43,153 bases of DNA from Eubacteriales bacterium (GTDB lineage Bacteria; Bacillota; Clostridia; Tissierellales; Dethiosulfatibacteraceae). The DNA lies in contig JAUYTY010000061.1 of assembly GCA_030694905.1 (NCBI GenBank), positions 1-43,153 on the forward strand, given 5' to 3'. Position 1 is the first letter of the stretch, and every line of letters begins with the position of its first letter. This document shows positions 31,564-39,931 of this stretch, in pieces. The position numbers were made by a program, and so were the translations under genes. Below the pieces are notes generated by a model. That model was not told the origin of the DNA. It ran no database searches and saw only the letters and a program-made list of their open reading frames with translations.

Positions 31564-32460
31564 ATGAACATACAAAATAATCGAAAACTTTATTCTTTCG
31601 CCAAAATAAATCTATTTTTTAACATTGTATCAAAAAGACAAGACAACTACCATCTGATAGAATCTGTTATGCAGACCATAAATCTGAAAGATGAGATACT
31701 GATTAAAAATACAAATAAAGGCATAATAATAAAATGCGACGATTCATCCATACCGGTAGATAACCGCAATACGGCCTATCGGGCGGCTGAGCTGATGATC
31801 AACAGATACCATCTGGATGGCGGATATGATATCGATATCAAAAAAAGAATCCCTCAGGGAGCTGGACTTGCAGGGGGAAGCGGCAATGCGGCAGCGGTTA
31901 TTCTGGGGATAAGAGACCTTAACAACCTGTCCATCCCAGATGAAGAACTGGTGGATTTGGGCAAGGCTATTGGGGCAGATGTCCCTTATTGTATTTTTGG
32001 AGGAACGCAATTGGCTCAAGGAATTGGGGAGAAACTGACCCGGTTGGCAGATTTCAGTTGGGACCATATTCTGGTCGTTAAGCCTGCTTTCAGCATAGCG
32101 ACCAAAGACATTTATGACTTGGCCACACTGGATATGTACAATCGGTATGACATCAATAGCATAATTGAAAAAATCAATGAAGGCAAAGACTATGAAATTA
32201 TCCTGGCGTGCAAAAATGTATTGGAGGATATTGCAGTTGAAATCTATCCAGAAATCAAGTCAATTAAAGATAAAATCCTAAAAACGGGGGCTATCAACGC
32301 ACAGATGACAGGAACCGGATCAGCGGTAATCGGGTTTTATCCTGACAGCCTGACATTAGATAAAGCGGCTGATTATTTTAGACAAAAGTATGAGGAAATT
32401 CATATAACCAAAACCACAAGGGAGGGAATAGGGAATGGAGAAAAAGCTAGATATCATTAA
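31564..32460 (+). CDS. ispE: 4-diphosphocytidyl-2-C-methyl-D-erythritol kinase
   Basis: The 298-residue GHMP kinase acts in the methylerythritol phosphate pathway to isoprenoids. SFAKINLFFNIVSKRQDNYHLIESVMQ is the N-terminal substrate region. The ATP loop PQGAGLAGGSGNAAAV lies near residues 97-112 and the catalytic Asp in GADVPYCIFGG near 140. A late MTGTGSAVIGFY completes the family motifs. The length is normal. A GAGGGA site precedes the ATG. The end overlaps the start of the GntR gene by 26 bases, so the two are coupled. IspA is encoded 9 kb downstream on the other strand. Confidence 0.95.
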   Translation: MNIQNNRKLYSFAKINLFFNIVSKRQDNYHLIESVMQTINLKDEILIKNTNKGIIIKCDDSSIPVDNRNTAYRAAELMINRYHLDGGYDIDIKKRIPQGAGLAGGSGNAAAVILGIRDLNNLSIPDEELVDLGKAIGADVPYCIFGGTQLAQGIGEKLTRLADFSWDHILVVKPAFSIATKDIYDLATLDMYNRYDINSIIEKINEGKDYEIILACKNVLEDIAVEIYPEIKSIKDKILKTGAINAQMTGTGSAVIGFYPDSLTLDKAADYFRQKYEEIHITKTTREGIGNGEKARYH

Positions 32461-33109
32461 TATTAACGAATACAAGCCTTTAAGGGATATTGTATTTGAA
32501 ACATTGAAGGATGCCATATTGAAGGGCAAGCTGGAGCCTAAAGAAAGACTGATGGAGATTCAGTTGGCGGATCAATTGGGTGTCAGCAGAACACCTGTCA
32601 GAGAAGCCATCAGAAAACTGGAGCTGGAAGGTCTTGTCATTATGGAACCTAGGAAAGGGGCCTACGTATCAGATATATCATATGAAGACATCATTGATAC
32701 ACTTGAAGTGAGAGAAGCCTTGGAAACCTATGCCGTGAAGCTGGCTATCGAAAAGAATGAGGCAGAGAAGATAGAGGAACTGGAAAGCCTCAATAACGAA
32801 TTTAAGAAAGCCTTTGAAGAGAATGACATTCAAAGGATGGTTTATCTGGATACGACAATCCATAATAATATATTAGCGTTGTCGGGCAACAAAAAACTGA
32901 TATCATTTATGGACGCGCTCAATGAGATTATGCAACGATTCAGACTCATATATTTCAATGAATCCTATAATCCGGAAAGTATAATTGTTGAGCACTTTGA
33001 GGTGTTCAAGGCTATCAAGGCAGGAGATAAGATCGGTGCTGTAAAAGCCATGGAAAACCACCTTTCAAGTCTTAAGGACGATATTAAAAAGGTTTATAAG
33101 AAGGATTAG
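32435..33109 (+). CDS. GntR family regulator, FadR subfamily (FCD domain)
   Basis: The 224-residue protein has an N-terminal winged helix (LKDAILKGKLEPKERLMEIQLADQLGVSRTPVREAIRKLELEGLVIMEPRKGAYV) and a C-terminal all-helical FCD domain (VREALETYAVKLAIEKNEAEKIEELE, then the ligand/metal-binding LDTTIHNNILALSGNKKL). Its ligand is unknown. It overlaps ispE and is followed by the HAD gene after 18 bases; ispE followed by a GntR gene is a recurring order in Clostridia as I recall it. An AAGGGAGGG site lies inside ispE. Confidence 0.93.
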   Translation: MEKKLDIININEYKPLRDIVFETLKDAILKGKLEPKERLMEIQLADQLGVSRTPVREAIRKLELEGLVIMEPRKGAYVSDISYEDIIDTLEVREALETYAVKLAIEKNEAEKIEELESLNNEFKKAFEENDIQRMVYLDTTIHNNILALSGNKKLISFMDALNEIMQRFRLIYFNESYNPESIIVEHFEVFKAIKAGDKIGAVKAMENHLSSLKDDIKKVYKKD

Positions 33110-33127
33110 CATGAATGGAGAAGACGG

Positions 33128-33943
33128 ATGTTTAAGTTAATTGCATGCGATTTGGATGATACCCTCTTAAGAAATGATTTTTCAGTGAGTGAAAACAATA
33201 AGCGGGCAATAGATGAGGTTAAGAAAAAGGGTATAAAGGTCGTTATATTGACAGGCAGAGTTACCGCTGCAGTAAAGCCATTTATCCACGAATTGGGTCT
33301 CGATGAACCCTTTGGAAGCTTTCAAGGCGCGAAAATAACAGACCCGAAAACTGACGAAATCCTGTATTCTTGCCAACTTGAAAAGGATGTTATTTTGGAT
33401 ATCCTGAAGTATGCTGAAAAAAATGATATCCATGTCAATATCTATGACGATAAAAGAATATATGTTAGGTGTTTGAACAAATGGTCCGACTTTTATAAGG
33501 GTTTTGCCAGGAAAGTGGATATAGTTGAAGTCGGCAGTCTTCAAGATTATGAATTTAAGGAAACACCAAAAATTGTATTCATAGATGAAAATGAGAAACT
33601 AATAAAAGCATACGACGATATCTTGAAATTCAAATCAGATGATATCAACATGTTTTTTTCAAAAAAGAATTTTCTTGAATTCACCAAGAAAGATGCGACA
33701 AAAGGCCATGCGCTGAAATTTCTTGCTGACAAATGGCATATAGAGAGGCATGAAATAATGGCGATTGGCGACAACTATAACGATCTAACTATGATCGAAT
33801 ACGCTGGACTAGGGATCTGCATGGAAAATGGGGAAGAAAATGTGAAGCGGAGGTCTGACTTTGTGACACTCTCCAATGAAAATGACGGTGTAGCTTATGC
33901 GCTGGATAAATTGATCTTAAAAACACAAAACCCCGCCAAATGA
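33128..33943 (+). CDS. Cof-type HAD-IIB phosphatase
   Basis: The 271-residue protein has all four HAD motifs: I, ACDLDDTLLRND, with the nucleophile and acid aspartates; II, VVILTGR; III, a Lys in the KDATKGHALKFLA segment; and IV, IMAIGDNYNDLTMIEYAG. The C2-type cap between them has an alpha/beta order as in Cof/YidA proteins. These cytoplasmic phosphatases act on sugar phosphates or flavin/pyridoxal phosphates; the substrate here is not evident. A GGAG site lies before the ATG. It ends the ispE unit, followed immediately by a strong bidirectional terminator. Confidence 0.92.
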   Translation: MFKLIACDLDDTLLRNDFSVSENNKRAIDEVKKKGIKVVILTGRVTAAVKPFIHELGLDEPFGSFQGAKITDPKTDEILYSCQLEKDVILDILKYAEKNDIHVNIYDDKRIYVRCLNKWSDFYKGFARKVDIVEVGSLQDYEFKETPKIVFIDENEKLIKAYDDILKFKSDDINMFFSKKNFLEFTKKDATKGHALKFLADKWHIERHEIMAIGDNYNDLTMIEYAGLGICMENGEENVKRRSDFVTLSNENDGVAYALDKLILKTQNPAK

Positions 33944-33957
33944 TACTGCGGGGTTTT
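33927..33957. terminator. Strong terminator at the end of the HAD gene
   Basis: AAAACCCCGC (33927-33936) pairs with GCGGGGTTTT (33948-33957). Its symmetry makes it usable by the convergent CoA-transferase operon. It overlaps the HAD coding end. Confidence 0.88.
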
Positions 33958-33988
33958 GCTGTTGAGTTTTTGAGGAGTAATTATTAAC

Positions 33989-34654
33989 TTATAGACCGAA
34001 GGTTTTTACTTCTTCGGGTATAATCAGTGTAGCACCGGTTGCCGCTATAACTTCTTCAACCGATGTATCAGGACCAATTTCTCTTAATACCAGTCCTTGA
34101 GGTGTTACTTCCATAACAGCCATTTCTGTCACAATCAGGTCCACTTGTTGTTTTGCTGTTAAAGGTAGTGTGCACTCTTTTAGTATTTTTTGTTCACCGC
34201 TTTGCGTATGCTGCATGGCGATGATAACTTTTTTAGCACCAACAGTCAAATCCATAGCGCCACCCATTCCGGGAACCATTTTTCCAGGAACCTTCCAGTT
34301 TGCCAGGTTTCCTTTTCCATCAACTTCCAAAGCACCAAGAACTGTGGCATCAACATGTCCACCTCTTATGATACCAAAAGATGTGGCACTGTCAAAATAA
34401 CAGCCACCTGGCAACAATGTGACAGGCTGTCCACCGGCATTTGTCAGGTCTTTGTTCTCTTGTCCTTTTTCCGGCGTGGGTCCTAAACCAATCAATCCGT
34501 TTTCAGATTGAAAGAATACTTCAATGTCTTCGGGAATATAATTGGCAACCATTGTCGGCAATCCTATTCCTAGATTGACCAAATCGCCGTCTTTCAATTC
34601 CTGGGCAACTCTTTTAGCAATTACTTGTTTGATTTGATTTTTATCCAATGCCAT
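33989..34654 (-). CDS. ctfB: CoA transferase beta subunit (acetoacetate/butyrate type)
   Basis: The 221-residue subunit has the catalytic glutamate motif [11 protein letters not shown] near residue 49-55, and [14 protein letters not shown] before it. [23 protein letters not shown] and [21 protein letters not shown] follow as in AtoA/CtfB/ScoB. With the alpha subunit it moves CoA between an acyl-CoA and acetoacetate or a short fatty acid, forming a glutamyl-CoA intermediate. The ATG overlaps the alpha-subunit stop (TAATG), so synthesis is coupled. It is the last gene of the thl operon. Whether the preferred pair is butyryl-CoA/acetoacetate or acetoacetyl-CoA/acetate cannot be told from sequence. 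Confidence 0.93.
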   Translation of the reverse strand: MALDKNQIKQVIAKRVAQELKDGDLVNLGIGLPTMVANYIPEDIEVFFQSENGLIGLGPTPEKGQENKDLTNAGGQPVTLLPGGCYFDSATSFGIIRGGHVDATVLGALEVDGKGNLANWKVPGKMVPGMGGAMDLTVGAKKVIIAMQHTQSGEQKILKECTLPLTAKQQVDLIVTEMAVMEVTPQGLVLREIGPDTSVEEVIAATGATLIIPEEVKTFGL

Positions 34655-35307
34655 TATTCTGCACCTCCAACGATATAGTTTATGAATTTAAATGGAGTTG
34701 CAACACAGTTTGGATCGATATCTCCAATTTCTACAATTTCTTCAGCTTCAATAATCACAGTTTCTGCGGCCATTGCCATCAAAGGATTGAAATTTCTAGC
34801 TGTAGCATTATAGAATACATTACCTTTTTTATCAACTTTTGCTCCGTAAAGCAAAGCGATATCAGCTTTTAGAGGTGTTTCAAGCAGGTATATCTGTCCG
34901 TTGACCTTGATTCTCTCTTTTTCATCCTCTGCTTCTGTTCCTATACCGGTAGGTGTCAATACACCGCCCAATCCAAAACCACCACATCTGATTCTTTCAG
35001 CCAACGTACCTTGTGGAACCAAATCGACTTCGGTTTCACCAGCGTTCATTTGTCTGCCGGTTTCAGGGTTTGTTCCTATGTGAGACACGATTACCTTCTT
35101 GAATTGTTTGTTGACTATAAGCTTGCCAACCGTCTTATCCGGGAAGGAAGTGTCATTGCAAATCAAAGTCAAATCCTTAACACCACTTTCAGCTAAAGCG
35201 GCCAGTATTTTTGGTGGGGATCCGACTCCCAGAAAACCACCAACCATAATTGTCATGCCATCCTTTACTTTTGACGCGGCTTCTGTCGCGGTTATAAATT
35301 TATTCAA
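34654..35307 (-). CDS. ctfA: CoA transferase alpha subunit (acetoacetate/butyrate type)
   Basis: The 217-residue subunit shows [18 protein letters not shown] near residue 20-37 (the CoA-binding GGF-G-P loop), [11 protein letters not shown], and [17 protein letters not shown], which are the AtoD/CtfA blocks. I place the start at TTG 35305-35307 because an AGGAGG lies eight bases upstream and the sequence then begins [17 protein letters not shown] as in homologues. The longer frame to 35373 would overlap the thiolase end. It is the second gene of the operon, 17 bases after thl. Confidence 0.92.
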   Translation of the reverse strand: MNKFITATEAASKVKDGMTIMVGGFLGVGSPPKILAALAESGVKDLTLICNDTSFPDKTVGKLIVNKQFKKVIVSHIGTNPETGRQMNAGETEVDLVPQGTLAERIRCGGFGLGGVLTPTGIGTEAEDEKERIKVNGQIYLLETPLKADIALLYGAKVDKKGNVFYNATARNFNPLMAMAAETVIIEAEEIVEIGDIDPNCVATPFKFINYIVGGAE

Positions 35308-35324
35308 TTTTTTTGCCTCCTGTG

Positions 35325-36509
35325 TTATTTTCTCTCGACTAGAAGAGTTGTTCCCATTCCACCACCGATGCATAATGTGGCCAGACCTTTCTTGCTATCT
35401 CTTTTTTTCATTTCATGCAATAATGTTACAAGAATTCTCGCACCTGAACCACCGATTGGATGCCCCAATGCAATCGCTCCACCATTGACGTTAACTATTT
35501 CAGTATTCAATCCCAAATCTCTAACAACTGAAATTGATTGTGCCGCAAAGGCTTCATTCGCTTCAATCAAGTCAAGATCATCAACAGTCCATCCCAGCTT
35601 CTCCAACGCTTTTTTAGTTGCTGGAACCGGTCCGTAACCCATTATAGTAGGGTCAACACCGCCTGATGCAAAGCTTGCAATTGTCGCCAATGGCTCAACA
35701 CCTAATTTATCGGCAGTTTCTTTGCTCATGACAACCAGCATTGATGCGCCGTCATTTATTCCGGATGCGTTTGCTGCAGTTACTGTACCACCTTTTTTGA
35801 AGGCTGGATTCAACTTAGCAAATTTCTCGATAGTTGAACCATGCTTAGGAAACTCATCAGTATCTACAACTACAGGATCACCTTTTCTTTGTGGTATTTC
35901 AACCGGTACGATTTCTTCCTTGAATTTGCCTGCCTTTTGGGCTGCTTCCGCTCTGTTCTGACTAGTTACAGCAAACAGGTCTTGCTCTTCTTTGGTGATA
36001 TTCCATTGTTCTGCTATATTTTCGGCTGTTATGCCCATGTGATAATTGTTGTATGCATCTGTCAAACCATCATAAACCATTGAGTCAACAATTTTTCCGT
36101 CGCCCATTCTTTGTCCCCAACGATGGTTGTTTAAAACGTAAGGGGCTTGGCTCATGCTTTCGGTACCACCACATAAAACGATATCACAGTCTCCGTTTTG
36201 GATGAATTGATAAGCTAGACTAACGGCTCTCAGGCCTGATCCACAGACTTTATTGATTGTGAAACCGGTCACCTCAGCAGGTACTCCGGCAGCTATCGCT
36301 ACTTGTCTTGCCACGTTTTGTCCTAATCCTGCGCTCAACACATTACCAATAACATACTCATCGATCATATCTGGTGTTATTTTCGCTCTTTTAATGGCTT
36401 CTTTAGCAGCTATTGCTCCTAATTGAACTGCTGTTAAAGCTGCCAAGCTTCCACCATAAGCACCTATAGGTGTTCTGACTGCAGACGCTATTACTACTTC
36501 CCTTTTCAT
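35325..36509 (-). CDS. thlA: Acetyl-CoA acetyltransferase (thiolase)
   Basis: The 394-residue protein is a biosynthetic-type thiolase that condenses two acetyl-CoA to acetoacetyl-CoA, or the reverse. The nucleophilic Cys is in [12 protein letters not shown] near residue 88. NEAFAAQ, then the His of [18 protein letters not shown] and the second Cys in CIGGGMG complete the active site. It heads the thl-ctfA-ctfB operon, transcribed away from the second sigma-54 activator. A consensus -24/-12 promoter (36558-36573) lies 48 bases before its start. Together these genes carry acetyl units to acetoacetate or to butyryl-CoA. Confidence 0.95.
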   Translation of the reverse strand: MKREVVIASAVRTPIGAYGGSLAALTAVQLGAIAAKEAIKRAKITPDMIDEYVIGNVLSAGLGQNVARQVAIAAGVPAEVTGFTINKVCGSGLRAVSLAYQFIQNGDCDIVLCGGTESMSQAPYVLNNHRWGQRMGDGKIVDSMVYDGLTDAYNNYHMGITAENIAEQWNITKEEQDLFAVTSQNRAEAAQKAGKFKEEIVPVEIPQRKGDPVVVDTDEFPKHGSTIEKFAKLNPAFKKGGTVTAANASGINDGASMLVVMSKETADKLGVEPLATIASFASGGVDPTIMGYGPVPATKKALEKLGWTVDDLDLIEANEAFAAQSISVVRDLGLNTEIVNVNGGAIALGHPIGGSGARILVTLLHEMKKRDSKKGLATLCIGGGMGTTLLVERK

Positions 36510-36557
36510 TATAAAATCCTCCTTAGATTAAATTTTATTGTCAGCTACTAATTATAT

Positions 36558-36573
36558 AGCAATTTCTATGCCA
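36558..36573 (-). promoter_or_regulatory. Sigma-54 (-24/-12) promoter of the thl-ctfA-ctfB operon
   Basis: On the minus strand the sequence is TGGCAT, five bases, TTGCT. The known consensus is TGGCAC-N5-TTGCW, so there is one mismatch, in the last base of the -24 element. The predicted start is near 36546, leaving a 37-base leader. Confidence 0.85.
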
Positions 36574-36657
36574 ACTTTAATAATATTTTAACATAATACT
36601 CAAAACATTGCTATCACTTATTTGTTAAATTATGAAAAATGACTTAGATTTATTTTT

Positions 36658-36703
36658 ATATGCAAATTTGCATATTGAAATAACATATTATTGCACAAAT
36701 GCA
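36658..36703. promoter_or_regulatory. Two upstream activating sites for the sigma-54 activator
   Basis: ATATGCAAATTTGCATAT (36658-36675) is a perfect 18-bp palindrome. TGCACAAATGCA (36692-36703) shares the TGCA-N4-TGCA core, 31 bases (three helical turns) away. The sites lie about 120 and 150 bases upstream of the predicted sigma-54 start, the usual distance for enhancer-binding proteins. The second overlaps the activator's own -35. Confidence 0.7.
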
Positions 36704-36720
36704 CATGCATCATATATAAT
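36691..36720 (+). promoter_or_regulatory. Probable sigma-A promoter of the second activator gene
   Basis: TTGCAC (36691-36696), 18 bases, and TATAAT (36715-36720). The leader would be only about ten bases, so the exact promoter is uncertain. Confidence 0.45.
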
Positions 36721-36737
36721 GATATTGGAGGTATCAT

Positions 36738-38447
36738 ATGAAAGATAACATTGCCATGCCAAATTTAAAATTGCTCTATTTCAGTTACGCTGTAACCGAT
36801 GACAAGTATAACATAAGGGACTTCGACGATCATTTCTATCATTTCACCAAAGAGAATGAGGACATTAAGAACAAGAAACTGACAGTTCATTTCAATAATA
36901 TACGCTATGAGTATTTTGACAATTTTTATGAAGTTGAAAACAAGTACGGCGATAAGTTTTATCTGATGCAAAGAAGACTTGAATTGAACAATACCGAGAT
37001 GTATCTGTTTCTTTTGACAGATTACAAGTTCTATAAGGAATTGGAGAATCAGATCAGTTATCTGAATAGACAGCAATACCTGTACAATGAGCTGTTCAAT
37101 AAACTGGAGGATGGGATTTATATCACAGATGAATGGGGAAAGACTTTATATGTAAATGATTCATTCATTAATCTTTCAGGACTCAACAGAGATGATCTTA
37201 TTGGTCAGACTGTCTATGAACTCAGAGATGAACGCGTATTGCCCAACTCCTGCTGCGCTAAGGTGATAGAGACAAGGGGACCGGTATCAACCATCAACAA
37301 CTATTATAAAGGCCAGAAGTGCCTGGTGTCAGGATCACCGATTTATGACGAGAAGGGTCATCTGAAAAGGACCATTGCCGTTATCAGAGATGTATCCGAG
37401 CTGGATATGCTGATGAAAAAGATCGCGAAGGAAGAAACCCTATCTTTAATCTATACAAAAAAGCTCAATTCCGTCAATGCCAAATCCGGTGATAAAGACA
37501 TCGTCATCTCAAACAATAAAAAAATGAAGTCTTTGTACTCCAAAGCCGATAGACTGTCACAAGTCGATAGCACCGTGTTGATTCTAGGTGAAACAGGTGT
37601 TGGCAAGGATTTTCTAGCCACATACATCCATAGCAACAGCGGAAGAGAAAAAGACGGAAGCATAATTAAAATCAACTGTGGTGCTATACCGGAGCATCTT
37701 ATCGAATCAGAATTGTTCGGATATGAGGAAGGCGCCTTTACAGGCGCTCAAAAAGGCGGCAAAAAAGGCCTGTTCGAAGAGGCCGGGAAAGGCACTATTT
37801 TTCTAGATGAGATTGGAGACATGCCTTATATGCTTCAAATCAAGCTATTGAACGCATTGAATGATAAAAAGTTTTATAGAATAGGCGGCAATAAAGCGAT
37901 TGCTTTTAATGCAAGAATTATAGCCGCAACAAATACAGATTTGAAAAAACTGGTTGATGAAAAAAAATTCAGGGCGGATTTATACTACCGACTTAATGTA
38001 ATAATACTCAAGATTCCTCCTTTGAGGGAAAGACAAGAGGATCTATTGCCACTTGCACAAAGCTTTCTTGAATATTATAACAACAAGCATAGACGAAATT
38101 GTTTCTTCTCACCGGAATGTCTAGAGCATTTGCTGGTATATAACTGGCCAGGCAATATCAGAGAGCTCAAGAACATAGTTGAGAGAATGGTCATCATATC
38201 GGATGATGCCTGCCTGGAATCCAGGCTTTTCAGAGAACAAGTCAGCCAAGAGGGACATGAAATGGATATCAGCAAGCTGATACACTGGACCAAAGACAAG
38301 CTGACTTTAAAGCAACAACTGGAACATCAGGAAAAAATGATCATTGAAAGCACTTTGGAAACATGCAAGAACATGAAAGAAGCATCGTTGAAATTAGGAA
38401 TTGATATATCAACCTTAGTCAGGAAAAAACAAAAATACAATCTGTGA
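36738..38447 (+). CDS. PAS-containing sigma-54-dependent activator of the thl operon
   Basis: The 569-residue enhancer-binding protein has an N-terminal region of about 110 residues that I do not recognise (many Tyr, Phe, Asp). A PAS domain (about residues 115-230: LEDGIYITDEWGKTLYVNDSF) and an AAA+ domain follow. The AAA+ domain has Walker A GETGVGKD near 284, GAFTGA near 332, Walker B TIFLDEIGDM, and an arginine-finger segment FRADLYYRLNV. A Fis-type helix-turn-helix ends the protein (MKEASLKLGIDISTLVRKK). It is divergent from thl-ctfA-ctfB, whose control region holds a -24/-12 promoter and two palindromes. Activation of that operon and autocontrol are strong inferences. Tight spacing to GGAGG supports the start. 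Confidence 0.92.
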   Translation: MKDNIAMPNLKLLYFSYAVTDDKYNIRDFDDHFYHFTKENEDIKNKKLTVHFNNIRYEYFDNFYEVENKYGDKFYLMQRRLELNNTEMYLFLLTDYKFYKELENQISYLNRQQYLYNELFNKLEDGIYITDEWGKTLYVNDSFINLSGLNRDDLIGQTVYELRDERVLPNSCCAKVIETRGPVSTINNYYKGQKCLVSGSPIYDEKGHLKRTIAVIRDVSELDMLMKKIAKEETLSLIYTKKLNSVNAKSGDKDIVISNNKKMKSLYSKADRLSQVDSTVLILGETGVGKDFLATYIHSNSGREKDGSIIKINCGAIPEHLIESELFGYEEGAFTGAQKGGKKGLFEEAGKGTIFLDEIGDMPYMLQIKLLNALNDKKFYRIGGNKAIAFNARIIAATNTDLKKLVDEKKFRADLYYRLNVIILKIPPLRERQEDLLPLAQSFLEYYNNKHRRNCFFSPECLEHLLVYNWPGNIRELKNIVERMVIISDDACLESRLFREQVSQEGHEMDISKLIHWTKDKLTLKQQLEHQEKMIIESTLETCKNMKEASLKLGIDISTLVRKKQKYNL

Positions 38448-38499
38448 AAAAAAAGAAAAAATGAAAGAAATTTTTCTTCCATTTTCAAAAAGTGTATGG

Positions 38500-38578
38500 T
38501 ATACTTTACAAGTAGCCATAAGCACTTTTATAATCTCCTTTTTAGCCTTCACCAGCAATATTTCGGTGAAGGTATTTT
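38500..38578 (+). terminator. Terminator after the activator gene, possibly preceded by its own -10
   Basis: GCCTTCACC pairs with GGTGAAGG (38546-38553 and 38565-38572), and TATTTTCATTTT follows. On the minus strand the tail is not U-rich, so it acts in the plus direction. An extended -10 TGG-TATACT (38500-38505) lies 40 bases before; it would give a ~70-base RNA containing TCTCCTTTTT, which is complementary to a Shine-Dalgarno sequence. The simpler reading is just a 3' terminator. Confidence 0.6.
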
Positions 38579-38590
38579 CATTTTCAAGTA

Positions 38591-39799
38591 TTATCTGATC
38601 TTTTCCCTGCCAACTATTTCATAAGTGTCTTCGGCAATAATCATCTCTTCATTTGCATTCACAACGATTACCTTGACCTTAGAGTCATCGGCGCTGATCA
38701 CACCTTCTCCGGGCAGCATCTTGTTTTTATTCAAGTCAAGCTTGACACCCATATACTCAAACCCGCTACAGACTCTTTCTCGTAAAAACCATGAATTCTC
38801 TCCCACACCACCTGAGAATATAAGAATATCCATTCCAGCCATTTCTGCAGCATATGCCCCGATGTATTTTCTGAATCTATGGCAAACAGCATCTATAGTA
38901 TCGGTAGCTCTTTGATTGCCTTTCGCAGATTCTTCCTGGATTTCTCTCATATCGTTGCTCAGACCGGAGAGCCCTAACCAGCCACTTTTTTTATTGATGA
39001 TATTGTCAGCCTCTTCAATTGAAAGATTATCCTTCTTCATCAGGTATAGCAAGGCAGCTGCATCCATATCGCCAGAACGGGTAGATTGTATCAGTCCTTC
39101 GTGGGGAGTGAATCCAGTGCTGACATCGATTGATTTACCATACAATACCGCATTGGCCGTTGTTCCACTTCCCAGCATCATGTTGACGATGCGATATTTG
39201 GAGGAATCCTCTTCTAAGAATTTTTGAGCTTGCTCCAGCATACTTCTGAAGGCAATGCCATGGAATCCATATCTTCTGATTTTATGCTTCTCTGTCATCT
39301 CCAATGGCAAGGCATATAGATAGGCGTGTCTAGGCAAAGTCATATGGAAACCATTATCAAACACGGCAATTTGCGGTACTCCAGGCAATAGTTTCTGGCA
39401 TGCGTATATGCCGGATAAGTGATTTGGGTTGTGAAGAGGCGCCAGATCTTTAATTTCCTCAATGTAATCAATGACAGGTTGAGTGATTTCGAGAGAGATA
39501 TTATGCTTTTCTCCTCCCTGAACTACCCTGTGTCCGATGGCTGTAATATCAGACATTGAGAAACCAAGAGAGTTTTCTTTTGATGTCAGTGTATGCAGTA
39601 TCAAATCGATACCTTGCTCGTGATTATCTATTGCAAGTATCTCTTTTATACTGTCATTATCTTTGATTTCAAACTTAAATTCCGAGTCCTTGTAACCGAT
39701 TCTGCCGACTGAACCTTTCACATAGACATGATAGCCCGGCATCTCGCAGACCTGAAATTTGATTGATGAGCTCCCGCAGTTTAACACTAGTATATACAT
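38591..39799 (-). CDS. Divergent acetate-kinase family protein
   Basis: The 402-residue protein has the full ASKHA acetate-kinase fold: MYILVLNCGSSSIKFQ at the N-terminus, the Arg-containing GHRVVQGGEKH, APLHNPNHL, YGFHGIAF, GFTPHEGLIQSTRSGD and a C-terminal NANEEMIIAEDTYEI. Several conserved positions of genuine AckA are changed. GHRVVHGG has Q for H. HLGNG is MLGSG, losing both the His and the Asn. FDTAFH is FDNGFH. GTSH is GIAF. The phosphotransfer His (first in YGFHG), the Arg and the acidic residues remain. So it may act on another acid or be regulatory. CGGAGG precedes ATG 39799, and a 27-residue upstream extension is rejected. A butyrate-kinase role with Ptb is possible but unproven. 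Confidence 0.75.
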   Translation of the reverse strand: MYILVLNCGSSSIKFQVCEMPGYHVYVKGSVGRIGYKDSEFKFEIKDNDSIKEILAIDNHEQGIDLILHTLTSKENSLGFSMSDITAIGHRVVQGGEKHNISLEITQPVIDYIEEIKDLAPLHNPNHLSGIYACQKLLPGVPQIAVFDNGFHMTLPRHAYLYALPLEMTEKHKIRRYGFHGIAFRSMLEQAQKFLEEDSSKYRIVNMMLGSGTTANAVLYGKSIDVSTGFTPHEGLIQSTRSGDMDAAALLYLMKKDNLSIEEADNIINKKSGWLGLSGLSNDMREIQEESAKGNQRATDTIDAVCHRFRKYIGAYAAEMAGMDILIFSGGVGENSWFLRERVCSGFEYMGVKLDLNKNKMLPGEGVISADDSKVKVIVVNANEEMIIAEDTYEIVGREKIR

Positions 39800-39862
39800 T
39801 GAACGACCTCCGTAAATCATATTAAATACATTATATATAAAAGGCAGGTAAAAATAAACAAG

Positions 39863-39891
39863 TTGTTGTCGAACTTTCATTCTGATAGAAT
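39863..39891 (+). promoter_or_regulatory. Promoter of the membrane LuxR gene
   Basis: TTGTTG (39863-39868), 17 bases, and TAGAAT (39886-39891) preceded by TGA as an extended -10. Confidence 0.6.
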
Positions 39892-39931
39892 ATTAGTTGA
39901 GATTTATTATGCCGATTTAAGGATGATACGA

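Noticed and set aside
34190-35488. Several plus-strand open frames opposite the thiolase/CoA-transferase operon
   Set aside because: They are shadows of strongly conserved minus-strand genes and lack ribosome sites.
39863-39931. N-terminal extension of the LuxR protein from TTG 39863
   Set aside because: That codon is part of the promoter -35 and lies upstream of the predicted transcription start.
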